Assembly: GCA_963839745.1 (NCBI GenBank)
Contig: CAWIWC010000010.1
Location: forward strand, 310,001 to 374,000
From: JAIBJN01 sp963839745
Lineage (GTDB): Bacteria; Actinomycetota; Thermoleophilia; Gaiellales; Gaiellaceae
DNA length: 64,000 nt
Direction of reading: 5' to 3'
A program made the position numbers and the translations under genes. The notes beneath the pieces were generated by a model that did not search any database, was not told the DNA's origin, and saw nothing but the letters and a program-made list of their open reading frames with translations. Shown here in pieces: positions 39,740 through 50,700 of the stretch (positions are counted from its first letter, which is position 1; each line of letters opens with the position of its first letter).

Positions 39740-41011
39740 CTAGTCGGTGAAGACGATGTACGCCGGCCGCTCGGGCGCGGCCCGGCCGACGGTCTCGCCG
39801 GTCGCGAGGTCGACGATCTCGACCTTCCGGCCGTCCTGGGTCGAGACGTAGAGGCGCCTGCCGGCGGTCTGCGAGAGGTCGGCCTGGCCGCGGCGCTCGA
39901 GCGCGAACCGCTCGCTGCCGTCCGGGCCGAAGACGTGCAGCGCCTGGCTCGTGCCCTCCTCGTTCCAGCTCGAGCCCAGCAGGGCGTCGCCGCGGAGAGT
40001 CACCCAGGCCGGCGCGTCGCTGACGTGGCGCACGCTCCAGTTGCCAGGGTCGACCAGCGCCAGGCCGGCCGGCGTCGCGTGCACGGAGTCGCCCTCGGTC
40101 GTGTAGGTCACGCCGCTGAGAGCGATCAGTCCGCTGGGCAGCCAGACCGCGTTCAGCTCGGGGCCGTCGATCATCTTGGCCCAGGCGCCCGGCTCGAGCC
40201 AGTTGCGGAAGCGCTCCAGGAGGGAGGCCGCCTGCGCCAGGTCGTGGGAGGTCGCCGTCAGGCTGGCGAGGTCGACCTCGACCGCCCGGTTGCCCGGCGC
40301 GATCACCACCGCACGGCTGCCGTCCGGCTCAACTGCGAGCGCGGGCAGGAGCTGGCGGGCGCGGTAGTCCTCCTGCTCGCCGGACTCCTCCCAGCCCGCG
40401 CGGATGCCGGGGAGGTCGACGTAGCGCACCTCGTCGCCGTCGAAGAGCCCTAGCTGTGCCTGGCCGATCCCGTCAGCCGGGGCGAGGAGGAGGACGAGGC
40501 CGTCCCCGGCGGGCGTGGACTTGAGGATCGTCCCGTCGAGGTCGCGCACGAGCACCGGCTTGCCGGCGCCTGGCTGGAGCGTGGCCACCTGCGGCTGCTC
40601 GCCCCAGAGGCTCGCCAGGATGCGGTCGTCCGTGGGCCAGTGGAGCAGGTCAACTGTCGTGCCGGCCTGGAGCTCGATCGAGCCCATGGAGCGCATGTGC
40701 TCGAGGTCGACGATGTCGACGATGCCCGTCTCGCTCCCGCCTACCGCGAGCCTCGCCCCGTCGGGCGAGTACTCGGCGGCGCCGAAGAAGAAGGGCACCG
40801 GGTAGGAAAAGTCGTTCACCGGCTCGAGCGTGCGCGCGTCCGCCCAGAAGATCTCGCTGCCCCGCGTGTCGCTCCAGGCGGCGAGCACGGTGTCGCCCGC
40901 GGCCGGCTTGGCTGCCGCCGGCGCCTGTGGCGGCGGCGCAGCCTCCTCGGTCCCGCCGCAGGCGGCAAGCGTGAGCCAGGCTGCGAACGTCAGGAAGAGG
41001 GAGCGCGTCAT
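39740..41011 (-). CDS. Secreted lipoprotein with beta-propeller-like repeats
   Basis: Protein of 423 residues starting at ATG 41011. Residues 1-~19 form a lipoprotein signal (FLTFAAWLTLAAC), then a Pro/Ala-rich spacer. The remainder has repeated strands with patterns such as EYSPDGARLAVGGS, ALAVEPDGSRAVVIAPGN, and LYVSTQDGRKVEIVDLATGE, typical of WD40/YVTN-like propellers in ~7 blades. No enzyme motif is seen. It probably serves as a surface binding protein. It is transcribed divergently from the 3-hydroxyacyl-CoA dehydrogenase with only 52 bases between starts. Confidence 0.72.
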   Translation of the reverse strand: MTRSLFLTFAAWLTLAACGGTEEAAPPPQAPAAAKPAAGDTVLAAWSDTRGSEIFWADARTLEPVNDFSYPVPFFFGAAEYSPDGARLAVGGSETGIVDIVDLEHMRSMGSIELQAGTTVDLLHWPTDDRILASLWGEQPQVATLQPGAGKPVLVRDLDGTILKSTPAGDGLVLLLAPADGIGQAQLGLFDGDEVRYVDLPGIRAGWEESGEQEDYRARQLLPALAVEPDGSRAVVIAPGNRAVEVDLASLTATSHDLAQAASLLERFRNWLEPGAWAKMIDGPELNAVWLPSGLIALSGVTYTTEGDSVHATPAGLALVDPGNWSVRHVSDAPAWVTLRGDALLGSSWNEEGTSQALHVFGPDGSERFALERRGQADLSQTAGRRLYVSTQDGRKVEIVDLATGETVGRAAPERPAYIVFTD

Positions 41012-41048
41012 CACTCTCAGTACACCATCGACTGCGCCCGGGTTCCAG

Positions 41049-41054
41049 TAGTGT
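41049..41054 (+). promoter_or_regulatory. -10 (TAGTGT) for 3-hydroxyacyl-CoA dehydrogenase
   Basis: TAGTGT ends nine bases before GTG 41064. On the opposite strand TACTGA stands six bases before the lipoprotein ATG, so two leaderless promoters are back to back. Confidence 0.4.
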
Positions 41055-41063
41055 CTTTCGGCC

Positions 41064-41900
41064 GTGAAGCGGGAGCGCATCCTCGTCGTCGGAGCCGGCC
41101 AGATGGGGGGCGGGATCGCCCAGGTCATGGCGGCTTCCGGCCGCCGCGTCTTCCTCCACGACGCCGCTCCGGGCGCAGTCGAGAAAGGGCTCGCCGGGAT
41201 GCGCAAGAGCCTGGAGAGGCTGGCGGCCAAGGGCGCGCCGCACGACCCGGACGACGTCCTTTCCCGGGTCGAGCCTGTAGACGAGCTGGTGGACGCCGAC
41301 CTGATGGTCGAGGCCGTCGTCGAGGACGCGGGCGTGAAGCAGGACGTCTTCCGCCGCGCGGATGCCGCTCTCGGCCACGAGGCGGTGCTCGCCTCGAACA
41401 CGTCCTCGATCCCCATCGCCTCGCTCGCGGAGGTCACCGGCAGGCCGGAGCGCGTGATCGGCATGCACTTCTTCAACCCGGTGCCGGTCATGGACCTCGT
41501 CGAGGTCGTCCGCGCGCCGGGCACGTCGGACGAGACGGTGAGCGAGATCGTCGAGCTCGCCCGCGAGCTGGGGAAGACGCCCGCCGAGGTGAACGACTTC
41601 CCCGGCTTCGTCTCGAACCGGATCCTGATGCCGCTGATCAACGAGGCTGCGTACGCCCTCGCCGACGGCGTTGCGGAGCCGGACGCGATCGACACCATCG
41701 CCAAGCTGGGCTTCAACCACCCGATGGGGCCGCTGGCGCTGGCCGACCTCATCGGGCTCGACACCTGCGTGTCGATCATGGAAGTCCTGCGCGACGGGCT
41801 CGGGGATTCGAAGTACGAGCCCTGCCCGCTTCTGCGGGAAAACGTTGCGGCGGGCCGCCTCGGCCGCAAGAGCGGTCAGGGCTTCTACGAGTACTCTTGA
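41064..41900 (+). CDS. 3-hydroxybutyryl-CoA dehydrogenase
   Basis: NAD(P)-dependent dehydrogenase of 278 residues. N-terminal Rossmann motif VVGAGQMGGGIAQVMA; then ASNTSSIPI, IGMHFFNPVPVM with the catalytic His, and the C-terminal domain with FVSNRILMPLINEA, GFNHPMGPLALADLIGLD. The length matches PaaH/Hbd. It reduces acetoacetyl-CoA or oxidises 3-hydroxybutyryl-CoA. It stands alone with no thiolase in the same operon, the thiolase being 1.3 kb upstream across the lipoprotein gene. Confidence 0.93.
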   Translation: MKRERILVVGAGQMGGGIAQVMAASGRRVFLHDAAPGAVEKGLAGMRKSLERLAAKGAPHDPDDVLSRVEPVDELVDADLMVEAVVEDAGVKQDVFRRADAALGHEAVLASNTSSIPIASLAEVTGRPERVIGMHFFNPVPVMDLVEVVRAPGTSDETVSEIVELARELGKTPAEVNDFPGFVSNRILMPLINEAAYALADGVAEPDAIDTIAKLGFNHPMGPLALADLIGLDTCVSIMEVLRDGLGDSKYEPCPLLRENVAAGRLGRKSGQGFYEYS

Positions 41901-41993
41901 CAGCAGGAAATTCGCCTCCGGATCGTCCTTAATGAGGTAGACCCGAAAAACCGATAAGGGCCGTACCAGCGAATACCAGGAGCCGAGCCGCCA

Positions 41994-43061
41994 GTGCGCC
42001 TTCTGATCGTTGACGACGATGATGCCTTCCGTGCCTTGCTCCGCACGACGTTCGAGGTCGTGGACGTCGAGGTGGAGGAAGCCTCGACCGCGGAGACCGC
42101 GCTCGAGATCGTCGAGCTGAGGCGCCCGGACGCGATCGTCCTCGACGTGAGCATGCCCGGGATGGGCGGGCTCGAGCTCTGCCGGCGCGTGAAGGCCGAC
42201 CCCGTGACGCAGAGCGTTGCGATCGTCCTCCTCTCGGGCTCCGTCAGCGACCTTGCGCTCGCCGGCGAGTCGGGCGCCGCGGACGCGTACCTGCGGAAGC
42301 CGTTCAGCCCTCTGGAGCTGCTCGACGTCGTCGAGCGCCTGACCGGCAGTGTCGAGGCCGTGCCGCCTCCGCTCGCGGGCGAGCGCAAGGGCGACGAGCA
42401 CCAGCTCCTCCTCTACGCGCGCGACCTCCGCCACCTGCTGGAGATCGAGCGGGGTCAGCGGGCGCTGCTTCAGGACGCTTACCAGGAGACCGTCGCCGCG
42501 CTCGCGAGCGCGCTCGAGTCGAAGGACACGGGCACGCGGGCCCACTCCCAGCGCGTCCAGCGCTACGCGCTCGAGCTGGCCCGAAAGGTCAGCCCGGACC
42601 TGATCGACGACCCGAGCGTCGAGTACGGCTTCCTCCTCCACGACGTCGGCAAGATCGGGATCCCCGACCGCATCCTCCAGAAGCCCGGGCCGCTGAACGA
42701 GGGGGAGACCCGGCTCATGCGGACGCACACGCTCCTCGGCGAGCAGATGCTCGGCGGTGTGGCCTTCCTCCGCGGCGAAGGGCTCCACATCGTGCGCTCG
42801 CACCACGAGCGCTGGGACGGCAGCGGCTATCCCGACGGGATCGCGGGCACCGACATCCCGCTTGCGGCGCGGATCTTCGCCGTCGCCGACGCGCTCGACG
42901 CCATGACGAGCGACCGGCCCTACCGCTCGGCGCTCTCGTGGGCCACGGCCGGCAAAGAAGTGCTTGCGCAGTCCGAGGCGCAGTTCGACCCCGGCGTCGT
43001 GCGGGCGTTCGTCGAGCGCGAGGACGCGCTGAGACTCGTCCGCTCCGAACTGGCCGCGTAG
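41994..43061 (+). CDS. Response regulator with HD-GYP phosphodiesterase domain
   Basis: Protein of 355 residues from GTG 41994. Residues 1-~120 are a complete receiver: acidic pair Asp7-Asp8, phosphoacceptor Asp51 (IVLDVSMPG), Thr/Ser at SGS and Lys in YLRKPF. A coiled segment at ~130-170 leads to an HD-GYP domain with HSQRVQRYA, the metal motif LLHDVGKIGIPDRIL and HHERWDGSGYPDG, followed by ARIFAVADALDAMTSDRPY. It should hydrolyse cyclic di-GMP upon phosphorylation. No histidine kinase is adjacent. The 93-base gap before it has TTGACA overlapping the dehydrogenase stop at 41897-41902, a possible -35. Confidence 0.92.
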   Translation: MRLLIVDDDDAFRALLRTTFEVVDVEVEEASTAETALEIVELRRPDAIVLDVSMPGMGGLELCRRVKADPVTQSVAIVLLSGSVSDLALAGESGAADAYLRKPFSPLELLDVVERLTGSVEAVPPPLAGERKGDEHQLLLYARDLRHLLEIERGQRALLQDAYQETVAALASALESKDTGTRAHSQRVQRYALELARKVSPDLIDDPSVEYGFLLHDVGKIGIPDRILQKPGPLNEGETRLMRTHTLLGEQMLGGVAFLRGEGLHIVRSHHERWDGSGYPDGIAGTDIPLAARIFAVADALDAMTSDRPYRSALSWATAGKEVLAQSEAQFDPGVVRAFVEREDALRLVRSELAA

Positions 43062-43114
43062 CTTCCCTCGTTCGAGTCTCAGGTCGAGGCGCGGGAGCCG
43101 CCGATCAGGTTTCC

Positions 43115-43336
43115 ATGCGCAGAGTCGCCCTTCTCGCGACCCTCCTGCTGCGCGACTCTGGGCGTCGCCGGCTGCGCAGGCGCCGACGGCCAGCGCGCGC
43201 AGGAGACTCATGTCGGTGTCACCCAGGCGACGTCGTCTGGGCAAGTGCCGACGTCGGCCAGAGCGCCGACATGCACCTCGACTTCACCATCACCGGCGTC
43301 AACGAGCCGGTGAAGATCCCGCAGCCGCGCGCCTAG
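43115..43336 (+). pseudogene. Small lipoprotein remnant with frame disruptions
   Basis: From ATG 43115 the signal-peptide start MRRVALLATLLL is in one frame, a lipobox continuation LGVAGCAGADGQ in the next, and a plausible C-terminal end DMHLDFTITGVNEPVKIP returns to the first frame. Two indels would join them into a ~73-residue lipoprotein. The whole 307-base gap between the HD-GYP and adenosyltransferase genes has nothing else except the promoter at 43355. Confidence 0.35.
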
Positions 43337-43354
43337 CCCGGCAGGCGACCGCTC

Positions 43355-43360
43355 TATACT
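43355..43360 (+). promoter_or_regulatory. -10 (TATACT) for cobalamin adenosyltransferase, leaderless
   Basis: TATACT ends seven bases before GTG 43368 with no Shine-Dalgarno. No cobalamin riboswitch fits in the short space between. Confidence 0.5.
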
Positions 43361-43367
43361 CGCCCGC

Positions 43368-43946
43368 GTGGGGCGCCGCCGCGACGAGCCTGTTCGGTTG
43401 ACGCGGATCTATACCCGCGCCGGGGACGCAGGGGAGACGAGCCTCGGGGACGGAAGCCGCGTCCCCAAGACCGATCCCCGGATCGAGGCCTACGGAGCGG
43501 TCGACGAGCTCAACTCGCTGCTCGGGCTGGTCCTCGCGGGCGACCTCCCTGCGGAGTTCCGTCCCTGGCTCGAGCAGGTCCAGAACGACCTCTTCGACCT
43601 CGGTGCCGACCTCTCCGTCCCGCTCGAGGACGAGCGCGAGCGGCTGCGCGTCACGACCGAACAGGTGGAGCGCCTCGAGGAGCTGTGCGATCTCGTCAAC
43701 GAGGAGCTGGAGCCGCTGAAGAGCTTCATCCTCCCCGGCGGGACCGAATCCGCCGCGCGCCTGCACGTTGCACGCTCCGTCTGCCGCCGGGCGGAGCGCC
43801 TCGCCGTCGACCTTGCCGCCAAGGGAAGCGTCAACCCCGCCGCGCTGGCGTACCTGAACCGCCTCTCCGACCTCCTCTTCATCCTCGCCCGCGCGGCCAA
43901 CGCCGGGACAGCGGAGCCTCTCTGGCGGCCCGGCGGAGCCGCCTAG
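43368..43946 (+). CDS. Cob(I)alamin adenosyltransferase, PduO type
   Basis: Enzyme of 192 residues transferring adenosyl from ATP to cob(I)alamin, making the coenzyme that methylmalonyl-CoA mutase needs. PduO-type signatures: RIYTRAGDAGETSLGDGSRV (ATP-binding N-terminal loop), DELNSLLGL, FILPGGTESAARLHVARSVCRRAER with Arg/Glu catalytic residues, and LNRLSDLLFILAR. The N-terminus is 10 residues longer than usual, so a start further in is possible. It is linked to the TauE/SafE gene 12 bases downstream. Confidence 0.93.
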   Translation: MGRRRDEPVRLTRIYTRAGDAGETSLGDGSRVPKTDPRIEAYGAVDELNSLLGLVLAGDLPAEFRPWLEQVQNDLFDLGADLSVPLEDERERLRVTTEQVERLEELCDLVNEELEPLKSFILPGGTESAARLHVARSVCRRAERLAVDLAAKGSVNPAALAYLNRLSDLLFILARAANAGTAEPLWRPGGAA

Positions 43947-43958
43947 CCACCTACGCCG

Positions 43959-44726
43959 ATGAGGGCGCTCGAGCTGGTGCTCGCGTTCGCCGGGTCGTTC
44001 GCGGCCGGGGCGCTCGGGTCGCTCGTCGGGCTCGTGCTCGGGAGCCTTCGGCTTCCCGCCGTCCTGCTCGCGTCCGGGAGCCCGGCCGCGGCCGCTGGCA
44101 CGAACATCGCCGTCAGCGCGGCCGCGGCGTTCACGGGCGGGCTCACGCATGCGCGGGCTGGGCGCGTCAGCTGGCGGATCGTCGCCTGGATGACACCGCC
44201 GTCGGTCGCCGGCGCGTTCGTCGGCGGATACTTCGGAAGCGAGGTGCCGTCACGGCTTCTTCTGGCGGTGATCGCGGCCGTCCTCTTCTGGAGCGGGCTC
44301 GACATCCTCTTCGAGCTCCGGGCGGCGCCCACGTCCCGCCGGCCTCGCCTGGCCGCCTCCGTCTCGGGCGCACTCATCGGCCTGCTCGGCGGAGCGGTCG
44401 GCCTGATCCTCGGAACGCTCCGGATGCCCGCGCTCCTGCGCAGCGTCGGGCTCCCGGCCCACGCGGCCGTGGGCACGAACCTCGTCGTCGGGTTCTTCCT
44501 GGGCGCCGCGGGCTTCGCGGCCCACGTCGTCCGCCTCGAGGTCGAGTGGCTCGTGCTCGCCGTCAGCCTCGCCGGCGCGCTTCCGGGCGCCTGGCTCGGC
44601 GCGCGCTACACGGGCCGGCTGCCCGACCGCACGCTGCGGCGGCTGATCGGCATCGCCCTCCTGGCGGTGGCAGCGACGATCGCCGTCACGGCACTCGTGT
44701 CGCGAGATAGTGGCGGTGCCGGCTAG
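43959..44726 (+). CDS. TauE/SafE family membrane transporter
   Basis: Membrane protein of 255 residues with 7-8 hydrophobic helices and the internal duplication of the family: GSLVGLVLGSLRLPAVLLASG-SPAAAAGTNIAVSA in the first half and GGAVGLILGTLRMPALLRSVGLPAHAAVGTNLVVG in the second. Such proteins move sulfite, sulfonates or other organic anions. Its end overlaps the end of the giant surface-protein gene by four bases (convergent). Confidence 0.85.
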   Translation: MRALELVLAFAGSFAAGALGSLVGLVLGSLRLPAVLLASGSPAAAAGTNIAVSAAAAFTGGLTHARAGRVSWRIVAWMTPPSVAGAFVGGYFGSEVPSRLLLAVIAAVLFWSGLDILFELRAAPTSRRPRLAASVSGALIGLLGGAVGLILGTLRMPALLRSVGLPAHAAVGTNLVVGFFLGAAGFAAHVVRLEVEWLVLAVSLAGALPGAWLGARYTGRLPDRTLRRLIGIALLAVAATIAVTALVSRDSGGAG

Positions 44727-47700
44727 CCGAGGCGGAAGAGGCGGCGCAGGGCGCGGCTGACGCTGCGCAGGAGCCTGGCGTCCCAGAAGAGCTCGTCGCT
44801 GCTGAGCTGGTCGTCGGAGGCGACATTCGAGCGGCGGGCGCGGAGGCCGGAGCCGATAGCGACTGAGAAGGCGGCCACGAGGAGCCCGAAGCCGAGCTCC
44901 TGGCGCAGCTCCTTGAGAACGGCGCGACGGGGCTGAGGCGGGATCCGGCCGTGCGTGAGGGCCTCCTCCGTCGTCGTCGGCGGCGTGGTCTCGAGGGCCG
45001 GAGCCGGGGCGGGCGCGGGGACGTAGGCGACCGGGCCCGACGGCGGGACGAAGAAGCTCGGGGGAGGGGTCGTCGTGCCGGGCGAGGCGGGCGGAACGGG
45101 GGTGACGGCACGGCGCGCAGTCGGCTTGCCCTTCGAGACGACGAGACCGATCTTCGCGCCGGCCGGCTGGAGGCCGCGGAGCGAGCCCTTGACGACCCTG
45201 CCCTTGGGGACGGACCTGGAGGCCTTGTAGGAGATCCGGCCGGGCTTGAAGCCGCGGGCCTTGAGAGCCCTCAGGGCGGCCGTCGTCGTCAGTCTCACGA
45301 GCTTCGGGACGATCTTCAGAACCCTCGTCTTCGGGCCGGCGTTCCCGGCTTCGTCGACCGCGGCGACCTGGAAGCCGCGCTTGTCGGTCAACTTCAGTGC
45401 GCCCAGCGAGGCTGTGCGGGCGGCGCCGTCGACGGTCTTCAGGAGCACGCCGTTCGCGTACACGCGGTAGGCCGAGACGAGGCCGGAGTTGTCGCTCGCG
45501 GCCGTCCACGACAGCGAGAAGTTCTTGCCGGAGAGGACGCCCTTGAAGCCGCCCGGGATCGTCGGCGCCTGCACGTCGCGGAGGAGCGTGAAGATCGACA
45601 GGTGGCGCGTGTGGATGCGGATGTTGCTGCCGTTGCGCTCGAAGCCGTCGTTCCAGGCCGCCGGGAGGCTCGCGCCGGGCATCTCGGCGATCGTCCGCCA
45701 GGCGCCGTTCTCGAAGGTCGCCGGGATGACGTTCGACGTCGTGTTGTCGATCTCGATCTCGAGCGGGAGGTCGAAGCTCGTCACGTTGCCGCCGTTGAGC
45801 GCCCAGTACGCGGTCACGTTCAGGACCTCGCTGGCCGACTGGAAGCCGCCCGAGACGCCCGTCGCCGGCTGCGGGTCGAGGCGGACGACAAGCCAGTCTC
45901 CGGCGGGCGCGCCGGACCAGGCGCCGGACGGGACGGTGACGGTCGTCGTGTCGCTCGGCGAGCGCAGGGACATGGGCGTCGCGGCCATGGAGTTCTTCTC
46001 GATGAAGGGGTAGTCGACCGTGGCGCCCGACCAGACCGTGAAGTGGATCCGGATGGGCTGGCGGTTGCCGGCCAGGTCCTCGAGCTCGCCGGCCAGCGTG
46101 TGGGGGCCGGGGTCGAAGGACTGCGTGTAGGTGATCAGGTTCCCGACGACGGTGGGCGCAGGAGCGGGCGAGCCGTCGAGCACGGCGTTGACGATGCCGG
46201 CGACGTCCTCGCCGGCGGCGATCTGGAGCGCGCCCGCGGACGCGACGGTCGTGCCGTCGGACGGGGCCGAGGACGAGACGCTCGGCTTCGTGTTGTCCAC
46301 GCGCCGGTTGCCGAGGACCCGGGGAGGTCGTCGAGTTGCCGGCGTTGTCGACCACGATCACGCGGAGGTCGTAGAGGCCGTCGGCGACGGTCGTGGTGTT
46401 CCAGGAGGGAGCCACGGACGTCCAGGCGCCGACGCCCGCGAGGGAGCGCTGGTAGGAGACGCTCGCCACGCCCGAGCCGGCATCGCTCGCGTTCGAGGTC
46501 AGCGAGACCGTCCCGCGCAGGTACGCGCCGGGGTCGTTCATGGTCGCGCCGGGAGCGGTGTTGTCGACGAGGCGGTCCTCGATCTCGGCGGAGGCGCTCG
46601 AGTTGCCCACGTTGTCGGTGACGACGATGCGCAGGTCGTAGAGGCCGTCGGCCGCACCGGTCGTGTCCCAGCTGGCCGAATAGGGATCCGTCGTGTCGGT
46701 GCCGACCGACGTCCACGTGCCGGCGTTGGCCGGGGAGGCCTGGAAGTCGACGTTCTGGACGCCGGCGCCCGTGTCGCTCGGCGAGGCCGAGAGGACGATC
46801 GTGCCGCGCAGGAACTGGCCGGGGTCGGCGAGGCCGCCGCCGGGCGCGGTCGCGTCGATCGTCCACGTGTGGGTCGCGGGCGTCGCGTCGACGTTGCCGG
46901 CCGGGTCGGTGGCGCGCACCTGGAAGGTGTGGCTGCCGTCGGCGAGGCCGGCGTAGCTCTGCGGGCTCGTGCACGGCGCCCCAGGCGCCGCCGTCGAGGC
47001 GGCACTCGAAGGTGGAGCCGGGCTCGGTCGCCGAGAATTCGAAGTCGGGCGAGGCGTCGGCGCTCGGGTGCGTCGGGGCGACGTCGATCGCCGTCTGCGG
47101 GGCGACCGTGTCCACCGTCCAGCTGCGGACGGCAGGGGTCGGGTCGACGTTGCCGGCGGCGTCACCGGCGCGGACCTGGAAGGTGTGGTTGCCCTCGGCG
47201 AGGCTCGTGTAGCTCTGCGGGCTGGTGCACGGGCCCCAGGCGCCGCCGTCGAGGCGGCACTCGAACGTCGCGCCGGGCTCGCTCGAGCTGAACGTGAGGC
47301 TCGCGTTGGCGCCGGCGCTCGGGTCGGCCGGGCCGGAGTCGATCGTCGTGGCGGGCACGGTCCGGTCGATGGTCACGTCGACCACGTCGGCGCCCGTGTT
47401 GGAGGCGGCGTCGGTGGCCACGGCGCGGAGCGCGCGGTTGCCGTCGGCGTCGAGCGGCCAGGAGGCCTCGTACGGGGCCGTGTTGTCGGTCCCGAGGGAG
47501 ACCCAGGAGCCGGTGCCGCAGGTCGCGGAGGCGTCGGAGCAGCGGAAGAACTCGACGTTCGTGACGTCGCCGTCGGGCGTCGTGGCGGTGACCGTGTACG
47601 GATCGGCGTCGGAGGCGTTGACCGCACCGGACGGCTGGGTGATCTGGACGCTCGGGGCGCCGGCGTCGACGAGCCAGGTGTAGGACTCGGGCGTCGACTC

Positions 47701-50700
47701 CTGGTTGCCCGCCTGGTCGGTCGCGCGGACGGAGAACGTGTGGCTGCCGTCGGCGAGCGTCGGCGGTGGTCGCCGGGCTCGTGCACGCCGTCCAGGCGCC
47801 GCTGTCGACGCGGCACTGGAACGTGGAGCCGGCCGTCGTCCGCGGAGAACTCGAAGGTCGGGGTGGCGTTGTTGGACGGGTCTGCGGGGACGACCGTGAA
47901 GGAGCTCTCGGGCGCGACCGTGTCGACCGTCCAGGTGTGGGCAGCCGGGCTGGCGTCGACGTTGCCGGCCCCGTCGGTGGCGCGCACGGAGAACGTGTGG
48001 CTGCCGTCGGCGAGGAGGCCGATCGTCTCGGGGCTCGAGCACGCCGCCCAGGCGCCCGCGTCGACCTTGCACTCGAACGTGGCGCCGGGCTCGCTCGCAG
48101 AGAACTCGAAGGAGGGCGCGTCGTCGTTGGACGGATCAGCCGGGGCGTCGTCGAGGGTCGTGTTCGGGGCGGCCGTGTCGACCGTCCAGGTGTGAGAGGC
48201 CGGGGTCGCGTCGGTGAGGCCGGCCGAGTCGGTGGCGCGCACCTGGAAGGTGTGGCTGCCGTCGGCGAGGCTCGCGTAGCTCTTCGGGCTGGTGCACGCG
48301 CTCCAGGCGCCGCCGTCGATGCGGCACTCGAAGGTCGAGTTGCCCTCGCTCGCGGAGAACTGGAAGGACGGGGAAGCGTCGCCCGAGGGATCGCTCGGGG
48401 CGACGTCGATGGTCGTCTGCGGCGCGACGAGGTCGACCTTCACCGTGCTCGTCGGGAGGGTGTAGATGGCCTCGTTGCCGACGCGGTCGGAGATGCGGTA
48501 GCGGTAGCGGACGCAGGTGCCGGTCGCGACGGTGTCGGGGCTCGTGACCGCGCTCCAGCCGCCGACGAACGGGGCGCAGGCGCCGTCCGTGAGGGCGGAC
48601 GTGCGGCGCTCGAGGGCGCCGGAGGCGGAGTCGAGGCCGGAGATCGCGTCGCTGCCGCCGTCGACCGTGACCGTGACCACGCCGTCGGCGTCGTAGCCGT
48701 CGGGGTAGGAGACGGAGCCGCCGGTCGGGTCCAGCCGTGTCCGGGGTGACCGTGAACGTGTCGCTCGCCGTCAGGCCGGCCGCGTCGTGCGCGGTGACCG
48801 TCTGGGAGCCGCTCAGGTCGTCGAGGTCGTAGGTCGCCGAGTACGGGCTCGAGGAGTCCTCGACGCCGTTCGGGAAGACGATCTTGTCGATGCCGGAGCC
48901 GGCGTCGGAGCTCGTCGCCGAGACGCCGAACGTGGCGGTGTGGCCGGTGTTGACGAAGATCTCGGCGCCGGACACGTGCGCGTACGGGGTCGACTCGTTG
49001 AGCGAGATCGCGGGCGCCGCCGGGTCGGTCTTGTCGATCCTGATCGTCGCGAAGGCGGTGCGGACGGGCTCGACGTTGCCGACGTTGTCGACCGAGAAGT
49101 AGCGGATCGTGTAGACGCCGTCGTCGGTGAGCACGACGGAGGTGCCCTCGGGCGAGCTCGTCGTCGGCACGCTGCCGTCGGTCGTGTAGTAGGTCGCCGC
49201 CACGCCGGAGCGCGCATCGCTCGGGCTGAGGGTGACCGTGACCGGCGCCGTCTTCCAGCTCGAGCCGATCGTGCCCGTGTCGTCCGTCGTCGACGGGCTC
49301 GACACGTCCTCGGTGACGTCGAACTCGGAGTCGGTGGTGTTGCCGGCGCGGTCGTGCGCGGTGACCGTCTCGGTGCCGAGGAGGTCGTCGAAGTCGTAGG
49401 TGGCCGCGTACGGGGCGCTCGCGTCGTCGACGCCGTTCGGGAACGCGATCTTGGCGATGCCGGAGACGGGGTCGGAGGCGGAGGCCTGGACGTCGAAGGA
49501 GCCCGACTCGTCCGTGTTGAGGTAGATCTCGGTGCCGACGACGTGCGCGTACGGGCTCGACTCGTCGAGGGTCAGCGCGGGCGCCGACGGATCGACGAGG
49601 TCGACCTTGACGACGTTGCCCGACGTGTGGACTGCCTCGTTGCCGACGCGGTCGGAGACGCGGTAGCGGTACTGGGCGCAGAGGCCGGAGGCGACCGTGT
49701 CCGGGCTCGTCACGGCCGTCCACGGGCCGGCGAACGCGTCGCAGGAGCCGTCGGAGAGGGCCGCGGTGCGCCGCTCGAGGACCGCCGAGCCGGGGAGGAT
49801 GCCGGAGAGGGCGTCCGTGCCGGAGTCGACGACGATCGTGACGTCGCCGTCGGCGTCGTAGCCGTCCGGGTAGGAGACGGAGCCGCCGGCGGGCGCAGCC
49901 GTGTCCGGCGTGACCGTGAAGGGGCTCGAGGCGGTGAGGCCGACGCCGTTGAAGGCGGTGACGGTCTGGGCGCCGCTCAGGTCGTCGAGGTCGTAGGTCG
50001 CCGAGTACGGGCTCGTGGAGTCGTCGGTCGGGCCGGGGAAGCGCACCTTGTCGATGCCCGAGTGCGCGTCCGAGCTCGTCGCGTCGACGTCGTACGTGCC
50101 GGTCTGGGCCGTGTTGACGAAGATCTCGCTGCCGGAGACGTGCGCGAACGGGCTCGACTCGGAGAGCGTCACGTTCGGCGCCGCCGGGGCCGAGTTGTCG
50201 ACCGTGACCGTGCGGGTGGCCGAGGTGAAGCTGTTGCCGGCGTCGTCGGTCGTGATGACGCGGAGGTCGTAGTCGCCGTCGGCGAGCGCGCTCGTGTTCC
50301 AGCTCACGGAGTAGGGGGCGTTCGCGTCCGTGTCGATCGTCGTCCAGGCGCCGCCGCCCGCGGGCCGCCGCTGGAACTCCGCGGAGTCGACGCCGGAGCC
50401 GGCGTCCGCCGAGTCGGACTCGACGGCGAGCGTGCCGGTGACGAGGGCGCCGTTCGCGGGAGCGGTCAGCGCGCCGGTCGGGTTCGTCCGGTCGATCGTC
50501 ACGTTGACGACGTCGGAGCCGGTGTTGCCGCTGCCGTCGGTCGCGACCGCGCGCAGCGCGCGGTTGCCGTCGGCGTCGATCGGCCAAGAGGCGGAGTACG
50601 GGGCGTTGGAGTCGACGCCGAGGGAGACCCACGAGCCGGCGCCGCAGTTCGCGCTCGCGTCGGAGCAGCGGAAGAGCTCGACCTGGTCGACGTCGCCGTC